The notes below the pieces were generated by a model, which saw nothing but the letters and a program-made list of their open reading frames with translations, made no database searches and was not told the origin of the DNA. Source: Bacteriovoracaceae bacterium (GTDB lineage Bacteria > Bdellovibrionota > Bacteriovoracia > Bacteriovoracales > Bacteriovoracaceae). Taken from it: 10,625 nucleotides of DNA. Shown in pieces: positions 1-5,505 of the stretch. The stretch's first letter is position 1, and every line of letters begins with the position of its first letter. The DNA lies in contig JAGLCH010000006.1 in assembly GCA_023146355.1 (NCBI GenBank), positions 1-10,625 on the forward strand, in the 5' to 3' direction. A program made the position numbers and the translations under genes.

Positions 1-150
1 TATCAATCTCCAACCCAAAAAAATCAGCACTTTACAAGCTACGGACAGGAAACACGGTTTCACTTTATCAAAGACCTAACTGCGACCATCTCAACAAAGA
101 TTATTAATAGGGAGAGTGAGATGAAACTAGGCCTAAATATCTACTTTTAA
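1..150 (+). CDS. C-terminal fragment of a probable outer-membrane beta-barrel protein (5' end outside window)
   Basis: Frame 1 is open from the first base to a TAA at 148-150, giving 49 residues and no start, so the gene begins to the left of the window. The residues alternate polar and hydrophobic in short runs separated by charged turns (for example ETRFHFIKDLTATIS, then a turn, then MKLGLNIYF). The protein ends in Phe after an aromatic, the usual C-terminal signature recognised by the BAM machinery for outer-membrane barrels. The fragment is too short to name a family. It could also be the end of another beta-rich secreted protein. It is short and lacks a start, so automatic ORF calling would miss it. 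Confidence 0.55.
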   Translation, partial: YQSPTQKNQHFTSYGQETRFHFIKDLTATISTKIINRESEMKLGLNIYF

Positions 151-196
151 CGATGAATGATCAGTGATGGGCCATAACCTCCAGTTAATATATGAC

Positions 197-213
197 CGCA
201 CCAATTTAGTGCG
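197..213. promoter_or_regulatory. Palindrome resembling an NtrC-type operator, upstream of satP
   Basis: CGCACCAATTTAGTGCG is a 5-bp perfect inverted repeat (CGCAC / GTGCG) around 7 bases. By hand it matches 14 of 17 positions of the NtrC-type consensus TGCACCAWWWTGGTGCA. It lies about 95 bp upstream of the transporter start. I found no GG-N10-GC sigma-54 promoter between it and the gene, which weakens the NtrC reading. The hairpin could equally be a weak terminator for the upstream gene, since it is followed by TAAAAT but no clear T tract. Confidence 0.25.
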
Positions 214-244
214 TAAAATGGGTTTTATTACGTTTCAAATTTCT

Positions 245-272
245 TTGCATTTTGTTAAAACACTTGTATCAA
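245..272 (+). promoter_or_regulatory. Possible sigma-70 promoter for satP
   Basis: TTGCAT (245-250), a 16-base spacer and TATCAA (267-272) give a mediocre -35/-10 pair that would start transcription about 30 bases before the transporter start codon. Chance matches of this quality are common in AT-rich DNA, so this is only a candidate. Confidence 0.2.
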
Positions 273-307
273 ACAACTAATATCAATAATTTTATGAGGT
301 TTACTAC

Positions 308-889
308 ATGAATGATGTCAGAACACTGAAAGACACCAGTGCAAATCCGGCCCCTTTAGGGCTACTTGGTTTTGGATTAACTACTATCCTACTTAATATT
401 CACAATGCCGGGTTTTTTCCACTCGATTCAATGATCATTTCGATGGGAATGTTTGTTGGTGGTACAGCACAGCTTATCGCTGGAGTACTTGAGAGTAAAA
501 AAGGAAATACCTTTGGAACAGTCGCTTTTACTCTTTACGGAAGTTTCTGGTTATCCCTCGTAGCTATTTGGCTTCTTCCAAATATTGACGGAGTAGCTGC
601 TGCATCTACAACAAGCATGGGCTTTTACCTCCTACTATGGGGAATCTTCAGCTTTGGAATGTTCATTGGAACGCTGAAGCTTAATAGAGCACTTCAGCTT
701 GTATTTGGATCTCTTGTAGTACTTTTCTTCCTTCTCGCACTCAAAGATTTTACAGGAATTGGCTGGATCGGGACTGTTGCTGGATTTGAGGGAATACTTT
801 GTGGTGCCAGTGCGATGTATCTTGCAATTGCTGAGATATTAAATGAGCTTTACGATCGTGAACTTCTACCAATTGGTACTGTTTCTTAA
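308..889 (+). CDS. satP: Acetate/succinate uptake transporter, SatP/YaaH (GPR1/FUN34, AceTr) family
   Basis: A 193-residue integral inner-membrane protein, predicted to import acetate (and possibly succinate) with protons. The family signature NPAPLGLLGFG sits at residues 13-23, just before the first membrane helix. The GGTAQLIAGVLE segment (51-62), the GNTFG turn (66-70) and the YGSFWL stretch (77-82) are also characteristic. Six hydrophobic segments are visible, at about 16-34, 40-60, 70-90, 104-123, 128-145 and 153-178. Length is normal for the bacterial family (about 190-200). The ATG is preceded by GAGG at 296-299 with an 8-base spacer. The gene stands alone, facing a leftward gene set across a shared terminator. 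Acetate uptake would fit an organism using short-chain acids. The substrate is inferred from the family. Confidence 0.88.
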   Translation: MNDVRTLKDTSANPAPLGLLGFGLTTILLNIHNAGFFPLDSMIISMGMFVGGTAQLIAGVLESKKGNTFGTVAFTLYGSFWLSLVAIWLLPNIDGVAAASTTSMGFYLLLWGIFSFGMFIGTLKLNRALQLVFGSLVVLFFLLALKDFTGIGWIGTVAGFEGILCGASAMYLAIAEILNELYDRELLPIGTVS

Positions 890-913
890 TTTATTAAAGA
901 AATTTTGATAAAA

Positions 914-938
914 AAAGTGCCCCTTCATGGGGCACTTT
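914..938. terminator. Bidirectional rho-independent terminator between satP and the Bax-inhibitor-1 gene
   Basis: A 10-bp perfect stem (AAAGTGCCCC at 914-923, GGGGCACTTT at 929-938) encloses the loop TTCAT. In the leftward direction the stem runs directly into seven T residues, a strong terminator for the minus-strand gene ending at 962. In the rightward direction it is followed by GTTATTTT, a weaker tail that probably still serves satP. Confidence 0.9.
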
Positions 939-961
939 GTTATTTTAAAGGTCTTTTTTTA

Positions 962-1672
962 TTAGTTTCTTCTTCCACCAACAAATCTTAGGATAAATAG
1001 AAAGAGGTTAATGAAGTCGAGGTAGAGTTTAAGGGCACCAAAAATGGTTTGCTTGTGTGCCATTTCTGATCCATGAGCTGCTCTTTGCATCTGCTTAATC
1101 TGCTGAGTATCATACGCTGTCAGGCCTGCAAATATTCCTATACCTGCCAGATTAAAAAGCATTCCCATAGTTGAGCCCATAATTGAAGGCATAAATAAGC
1201 TGAGGATAGAGAAAGCGATGAGACCCCAAACGGCCATGTGGCAGAAAGTTCCAATAGGACCTAAGTCCCTTTTAGTAACATAGCCAAAGAGACTCAAACC
1301 ACCAAAACCAGAAGCTGCCAAAACAAAGGCATTGAAAACACTTTCGCCGGTATACGCCATTAAAATAACAGATAGGGTGGCCCCGTTTAAAAATGAGTAG
1401 AGGAGAAAGAACATTGTGGCCTTCCCCGCTGACATTGTATTAATTTTAGCTGACAGATACATGACTACGCCAATCTCAGCGATAATCAATCCGTAGAACA
1501 TCATTTTATTGCCGGCGATGGCATAAAATAGGCTTGGACTGTTAGCAACGATGAAAGCGACGCAGGCAGTAACTAAAACACCTATACACATCCACTTGTA
1601 AACACCACTCATAAATCTAGCAGTCTCTGCTGCAACTCTATCGGTCATTGTTCGATTTAATACTTCTTCCAT
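962..1672 (-). CDS. Bax inhibitor-1/YccA (TMBIM) family membrane protein
   Basis: A 236-residue inner-membrane protein with about seven hydrophobic helices (roughly 25-44, 48-74, 85-106, 110-131, 143-161, 167-186 and 212-230). The C-terminal family hallmark is clear: TAYDTQQIK (185-193) followed by GALKLYLDFINLFLFILR (212-229). Asp188 and Asp219 are likely counterparts of the aspartate pair that acts as a pH-sensitive latch in the calcium-leak homologue BsYetJ; this is from family knowledge. E. coli relatives are YbhL and YccA, the latter an FtsH modulator, so calcium leak or membrane-protein quality control are both possible. Start ATG at 1672 has AGGAG at 1683-1679, 6 bases upstream. It lies 60 bp downstream of the four-helix membrane protein and may be co-transcribed with the sigma gene or use its own promoter. 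Confidence 0.9.
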   Translation of the reverse strand: MEEVLNRTMTDRVAAETARFMSGVYKWMCIGVLVTACVAFIVANSPSLFYAIAGNKMMFYGLIIAEIGVVMYLSAKINTMSAGKATMFFLLYSFLNGATLSVILMAYTGESVFNAFVLAASGFGGLSLFGYVTKRDLGPIGTFCHMAVWGLIAFSILSLFMPSIMGSTMGMLFNLAGIGIFAGLTAYDTQQIKQMQRAAHGSEMAHKQTIFGALKLYLDFINLFLFILRFVGGRRN

Positions 1673-1711
1673 TATAATCTCCTAAAGTGAATTTAGATCA
1701 GCTTAATAGTA

Positions 1712-1736
1712 ATACATTGAAGTAAAATGCTATCAA
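1712..1736 (-). promoter_or_regulatory. Possible sigma-70 promoter for the Bax-inhibitor-1 gene
   Basis: On the minus strand TTGATA (1736-1731, overlapping the stop codon of the upstream gene), a 16-base spacer and TATTAC form a plausible promoter with a five-of-six -35 and a four-of-six -10. If real, the Bax-inhibitor-1 gene can be expressed apart from the sigma/anti-sigma pair. There is no hairpin terminator in the 60-bp gap, so read-through is also possible. Confidence 0.3.
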
Positions 1737-2263
1737 TGGGTAGTGTATTTGGCCAGATATCTGAGTAACAGATCCATACTGAACATGGAAAGAATACCGC
1801 TTATTGTTGCTCCAAGGGCCCAAAAGGATAAAATATCTAGGTAGATTCTCGTTCCAAAAATGATAAAGAAAGACAGTGCAATTCCAGTAATTGCCATGGA
1901 GTAGAGACCCTTAGAAGAGAGCACTTTCGCGCGCTCACGGCCACTTAAAATCAGTGATGCAACTATTGCTCCCGATCCTATAAATACAGTACCACAAGCT
2001 GCCATACACCAATAGGTTCCCAGGTTATGATGAAAGAAGTGAAAGAGCTTAAAGTTGTTCGTCAGGCTCAATTCAAACTGAGGGCAAAAAAGAAGGCTTA
2101 AAAAGCCGATAAATGCTTGGATAAACAAAAGCTTAATGAAGACTACGGAATGAAGTGGGTCTAGGTCGGCCTTAATTTTACTCATGAGAAGCTGATCGAG
2201 TTTCTTTGGTGGAGCTTTATCTCCACTAGTTAAAAAGTCGTTGAAGTCGTTATCAATCTTCAT
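1733..2263 (-). CDS. Four-helix membrane protein, probable anti-sigma factor
   Basis: I do not recognise a named family. The 176-residue protein has a soluble N-terminus of about 39 residues with a likely amphipathic stretch (KKLDQLLMSKIKADLDP, 20-36), then four membrane segments at about 40-60, 84-107, 121-139 and 146-167. Positive charges (RERAK at 109-113; RYLAKY near the end) place the N-terminus, the middle loop and the C-terminus in the cytoplasm. The first outside loop carries His75, His78 and His79, flanked by Cys60 before it and Cys86/Cys90 just after it, a possible metal-sensing patch. No HxxxCxxC zinc motif is present. The start overlaps the sigma gene stop as ATGA, implying translational coupling. 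A membrane protein directly downstream of an ECF sigma gene is usually its anti-sigma factor, and that context is the main basis for the call. Confidence 0.6.
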   Translation of the reverse strand: MKIDNDFNDFLTSGDKAPPKKLDQLLMSKIKADLDPLHSVVFIKLLFIQAFIGFLSLLFCPQFELSLTNNFKLFHFFHHNLGTYWCMAACGTVFIGSGAIVASLILSGRERAKVLSSKGLYSMAITGIALSFFIIFGTRIYLDILSFWALGATISGILSMFSMDLLLRYLAKYTTH

Positions 2264-2772
2264 TGCTTACCTCGTAATTGTTTTCTAAGTTTGATGATTC
2301 CTCTTGATACCAATTTTCGAGCGTTGGAGTTGGATATCCTAAGAAGAGCAGAAATTTCATCGTAATCTTTATCTGAGTAGAACTTCAATTCTACCGCTTT
2401 TCTTTCATTGTCAGTTAGTCCCTTCATCTCCTCTAAATCAATCGTAGGCACACTTTCGTATTCGACCATGTGAAGTTGTTCGAAATTAAGATCAGTAAAG
2501 GTCTCAGTCTTTCTAAAATAGTCACTAAGCTCACTTCTACTGATGGTGTAGAGCCACTTAACAAACAAGTAGTCTGAATTATAGAGCTCCCTTTTCCGGT
2601 GGAGTTTCATGAAAATCCCCTGGAAAATTTCATGAACTGCGTGCTCATCCTTAATCCTCTTCCTAAGATAGCTCCACACTCTTGATTTGTGCCGATGATA
2701 TAGAACCTCAAAGGCCGCTGCTTCACCTGCGCAGTACTTCTCCATCAAAACTTCATCACTCAGTCCCTTCAT
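2260..2772 (-). CDS. ECF-type RNA polymerase sigma factor
   Basis: The 170-residue protein has the two-domain ECF layout. Sigma-2 covers about 17-89, with AAAFEVLYHRHKSRVWSYL at its start and the aromatic WLYTISRSELSDYFRK segment (73-88). Sigma-4 covers about 117-166, with LTDNERKAVELKFYSDKDYDE and a helix-turn-helix ending NARKLVSRGIIKLRKQL. The region-2 text is divergent: EHAVHEIFQGIFMKLHRKREL replaces the common DAEDVVQEVFLRLW form. There is no C-terminal Cys-rich domain, unlike the CorE copper-responsive sigma factors. I chose ATG at 2772 because AAGGA lies about 9 bases before it. A TTG at 2790 is in frame, but it would fall at the predicted transcription start and has no ribosome site. 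The gene overlaps its downstream partner by 4 bases. It likely transcribes itself and the divergent efflux operon. Confidence 0.87.
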   Translation of the reverse strand: MKGLSDEVLMEKYCAGEAAAFEVLYHRHKSRVWSYLRKRIKDEHAVHEIFQGIFMKLHRKRELYNSDYLFVKWLYTISRSELSDYFRKTETFTDLNFEQLHMVEYESVPTIDLEEMKGLTDNERKAVELKFYSDKDYDEISALLRISNSNARKLVSRGIIKLRKQLRGKQ

Positions 2773-2796
2773 CGAACTTTTTCCTTTCAAATATGA

Positions 2797-2827
2797 TTAC
2801 GCAGCAAACTTATATTTTGTGACAAAA
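2797..2827 (-). promoter_or_regulatory. ECF-type promoter for the sigma/anti-sigma genes (leftward copy of twin element)
   Basis: Read on the minus strand: TTTTGTCACA (2827-2818), 16 bases, then CGTAA (2801-2797). The same element with the same spacing occurs facing the other way at 2887-2917. The expected transcription start is near 2790, about 18 bases before the ATG at 2772. The -35 core TGTCACA resembles the motif I recall for ECF41 promoters, although this sigma lacks the C-terminal extension of that group. Autoregulation by the adjacent sigma factor is inferred. Confidence 0.75.
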
Positions 2828-2886
2828 GATTATCATGATTAACTAAGCTATTGAAAGTATGCGATTTTTTGTAGTTTCTTTTATAG

Positions 2887-2917
2887 TTTTGTCACAGATT
2901 ATCTCTGCTTGACGTAA
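2887..2917 (+). promoter_or_regulatory. ECF-type promoter for the cus efflux operon (rightward copy of twin element)
   Basis: TTTTGTCACA (2887-2896), 16 bases, then CGTAA (2913-2917), identical in both boxes and in spacing to the leftward copy at 2827-2797. Transcription would begin near 2923-2925, giving a leader of about 25 bases that contains the GGAGG ribosome site at 2938-2942 before the TTG start. By eye I found no third copy of the paired element in the window. Confidence 0.75.
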
Positions 2918-2948
2918 ACTTCTATGTAATACCTTTTGGAGGATAAGC

Positions 2949-4163
2949 TTGAGTCATATTAAAAAGTTAATTGTTATTACAGCAGGCCACCTATTTTGCT
3001 TCAACTCTTTTGCTCTGGATTTCAGCAGTGCCAGTAAATTAGTTGAGAAGCACTATTTGCTAAAGCAACTAGATGGAGAATCGCAGTCTATTGCAGGGAA
3101 AGGGGGTATTCGTTCAAGTATTGGTGATCCCATTTTAAAAGTGATGGCAAAAAATATTCCGGAGGAGTCTTTGAAGCGCGATCAAACTGCAATGAGCGGT
3201 ATTGACTTTACTCTTTCCCAGAAGTTTTCCCTTTCTGGAAAATATGGCGCAATTAAGGACTCATTTGACCATAAAAGGGACAGTATTATGGCCAAACGCT
3301 CTAAAGGAAGGGAAGAGCTGATGAAGAGCTTGTGGACTCTCGTAATCAGTAAGCAGGAGCTTTTGACTAGGCGTACGATCTCCATTAGTTCACAAAGTTG
3401 GGTTTTAAAACAGATAAAAGTATCAGAACGCCTTTATTCAAACGGTAAAATTCCCCAGCAAGCTCTATTAGAACTAAAGATTCGAAAGGCCGACTTAGAT
3501 AGCAAAGTATTGAGACTGTCCTATGCAATTAAACAAGTTGAAGCGAGGGAGAGCTATTTGTTAGGAGAAGGTATTGCTGTTGAGATTGACACTGTTCCTT
3601 GGTCCAGAATTTTAATTACAAATCAGGCTAAAGACTTCACTGAGGCCGCACTCGTCAGTGAATTTAAGTCAAAAGAGCTTCAGTTAAGTGCTTCAAAGAG
3701 AAACCTTGTTCCAGACCTTACTCTTTCTATGACCTATACCTTGCGAGAAAATATAGATGGTTTGGGTGACTTTATTGGCGCGGGGGTTTCATTTCCTCTT
3801 CCCTTTTCAGGGGCAAAATATTCGGGAATAAAAGAGTCTGTTGGTGATAAGTACCAGTCTAGGTTTAAGCTAGAGAATTACCGTGAAAAGAAAAGAGCTA
3901 CTCTTCACGAGCTCAAACTCAAGAGAGAGCGAATTGAGCGTGAGTTGCAAATACTGCGCAAACAATCGATTCCTTTTTCGAAAAGTTCCCGAGATATTTC
4001 AGCTCGCTCCTATATTCGAGGAGGGGTTAGTTATGCAGACCTATTATCTTCCGAGATGAAACTGGAAAGATTACTAGAAACAGAAACTCGCTTAGTTGCA
4101 GAAATGCGCTTAGTCATTATTAACTACAAGTTTTTGGCAGGAGAGAAACTTCATGAGTCGTAA
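2949..4163 (+). CDS. cusC: TolC-family outer-membrane efflux protein of a CusCBA-type system
   Basis: The 404-residue protein is the likely outer-membrane channel of the tripartite pump. A Sec signal peptide (about 1-22, cut after NSFA) replaces the lipobox found in E. coli CusC, so this one is probably not acylated. The two internal repeats of the family are visible. One is YSNGKIPQQALLELKIRKADL (163-183) followed by a long helix to about 204. The other is YIRGGVSYADLLSSEMKLE (355-373) followed by a helix to about 397. The barrel strands are the FTLSQKFSLSGKY and GAGVSFPLPFSGAKY segments. It is a divergent, shortish member, and the name rests on these repeats plus its neighbours. Translation starts at TTG with GGAGG 6 bases upstream. 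Its end overlaps the adaptor gene by 11 bases. Confidence 0.82.
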   Translation: MSHIKKLIVITAGHLFCFNSFALDFSSASKLVEKHYLLKQLDGESQSIAGKGGIRSSIGDPILKVMAKNIPEESLKRDQTAMSGIDFTLSQKFSLSGKYGAIKDSFDHKRDSIMAKRSKGREELMKSLWTLVISKQELLTRRTISISSQSWVLKQIKVSERLYSNGKIPQQALLELKIRKADLDSKVLRLSYAIKQVEARESYLLGEGIAVEIDTVPWSRILITNQAKDFTEAALVSEFKSKELQLSASKRNLVPDLTLSMTYTLRENIDGLGDFIGAGVSFPLPFSGAKYSGIKESVGDKYQSRFKLENYREKKRATLHELKLKRERIERELQILRKQSIPFSKSSRDISARSYIRGGVSYADLLSSEMKLERLLETETRLVAEMRLVIINYKFLAGEKLHES

Positions 4164-5499
4164 GCATATGTTAATCGCTATTTTAGTTCTGTTCACTATT
4201 GTTTCATGTGGCGAGGGAAATCATCAGTCGGGACACGATGATAGTACAGATATTAAATCGGTAAAAGATGAGTTTTTCTACACCTGCTCAATGCATCCTA
4301 GTATTAAGGAACATGCTCCTGGGAAATGTCCCATCTGCCATATGAATTTGACAAAGGTCATTGTTGAAGAAGAAGTTGATGATTCGCCTCCCGAAAAAAT
4401 CACATGGCAGTGTGAAAAATTCCCCGATGTAAAAAGTGAGTCCGAGGGGCCATGTCCAATTGATGGAACTCCGATGATAAAAGTAATGGAAAATAAATTA
4501 CTGGTGGGGGGAGATGTTGTTGCAAAGGTAAGACTTCGAAAAGCTCATCTGGAACACTTTCGGCCAGAGTTTTTTACGGTAACTAAAATGAAGATGACCA
4601 AAGATATACTTCTGCTCGGGAGTACCGTGCAGGCAGAACAGCTTGAAAGTAAAATTCCTGCAAGAGTAAAGGGACGTGTTGAAAAAGTATATATCCAATC
4701 TAAGGGAAGCTATATCAGAGTCGGTGATCCTGTCGTCGAACTTTATTCTCCTGATTTAATCGCTGGTGGAGAGGAGTATATCGTTGCGAGGAAAAGCTTT
4801 GAAAAAACTAAGAGTCTAGAATTTAAGAAACTGTACTTGCAAGCAATCCAGAAGCTTGAGTTGTGGGGAATAAAATCATCCCAGTATGTTAATTGGTACA
4901 GAAAAGGAAGTGTTCCAAACTCAATAACCATTTATGCTGAATCAAGTGGAATTGTTCAAAAAAAGAATGCTGTTGTAGGCAAGTACTTCTCCACTGGTCA
5001 GCCATTTTTTGAACTGATAGATCTGTCTTCGCTATGGGTTGAGATAGATGTCTACGAGCATGAATCATCTCTTATCTCAATGGGACAAAAGGTTGAACTT
5101 CGATTTTCGTCGCTTCCGGGGGAAATGTTTACTGGAAGTATTGATTTCATCAATCCTGTCCTCGACCCAAAGTCTAGAACTTTAAAAGTTCGAACAACAA
5201 TAGGAAATCAGAGTGGAAAGCTTCGGCCTGGAATGGTTGCCGATACGACACTCCACCTGGAGCTAGGTAGAGATGTTTTAGTCATTCCACGTAATGCTGT
5301 CGTAGATACAGGAAAAAGAAAAGTGGTATGGATGAAGCAATCTAAGCGTGGGTTTCGGGCAAGCATAATTAGAACCGGTTTTGAATCTGCAGGTCATGTT
5401 GAAATTGTAGATGGCCTAAAAGAGGGAGATCGTGTTGTTCTTGAAGGAAACTTTCTTCTAGACGCGCAGGCCCAACTATTTGGCGGATATGAAAAATAG
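4153..5499 (+). CDS. cusB: CusB-like periplasmic adaptor with two N-terminal heavy-metal-binding modules
   Basis: The 448-residue membrane-fusion subunit links pump and channel. The N-terminus is a lipoprotein signal (lipobox IVSC, Cys19), so it is likely anchored in the inner membrane. Next comes a heavy-metal-binding domain (about 42-69) with YTCSMHP and GKCPICHMNL; Cys45, Met47, His48, Cys59, Cys62 and Met64 are the candidate ligands. A second, degenerate copy follows at 84-110 (WQCEKFPD ... GPCPIDGTPM), with Asp104 where the last Cys of CPxC should be. The barrel-sandwich/hairpin core begins at about 165 (IPARVKGRVEKVYI) and resumes at about 258-291; the hairpin is short (about 205-240). 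The beta-barrel domain (about 294-370) contains the family stretch DPKSRTLKVRTTI, followed by a membrane-proximal domain with IPRNAVVDTG. AGGAG precedes the ATG by 9 bases. Confidence 0.93.
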   Translation: MSRKHMLIAILVLFTIVSCGEGNHQSGHDDSTDIKSVKDEFFYTCSMHPSIKEHAPGKCPICHMNLTKVIVEEEVDDSPPEKITWQCEKFPDVKSESEGPCPIDGTPMIKVMENKLLVGGDVVAKVRLRKAHLEHFRPEFFTVTKMKMTKDILLLGSTVQAEQLESKIPARVKGRVEKVYIQSKGSYIRVGDPVVELYSPDLIAGGEEYIVARKSFEKTKSLEFKKLYLQAIQKLELWGIKSSQYVNWYRKGSVPNSITIYAESSGIVQKKNAVVGKYFSTGQPFFELIDLSSLWVEIDVYEHESSLISMGQKVELRFSSLPGEMFTGSIDFINPVLDPKSRTLKVRTTIGNQSGKLRPGMVADTTLHLELGRDVLVIPRNAVVDTGKRKVVWMKQSKRGFRASIIRTGFESAGHVEIVDGLKEGDRVVLEGNFLLDAQAQLFGGYEK

Positions 5500-5505
5500 G
5501 AGAGT

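Noticed and set aside
214..307. Sigma-54 promoter for satP to go with the NtrC-like palindrome
   Set aside because: The only nearby GC of a -12-like TTTGCA (247-248) has no GG at the required 12 bases upstream.
2754..2790. TTG at 2790 as the sigma-factor start
   Set aside because: It coincides with the predicted transcription start and lacks a ribosome site; ATG at 2772 has one.
2818..2896. The 10-bp inverted repeat TGTGACAAAA / TTTTGTCACA as a looping repressor operator or an intergenic hairpin
   Set aside because: The arms are 59 bases apart, and each is followed at exactly 16 bases by CGTAA on its own strand, upstream of a gene. Divergent promoters explain both the repeat and the second box; an operator explains only the first.
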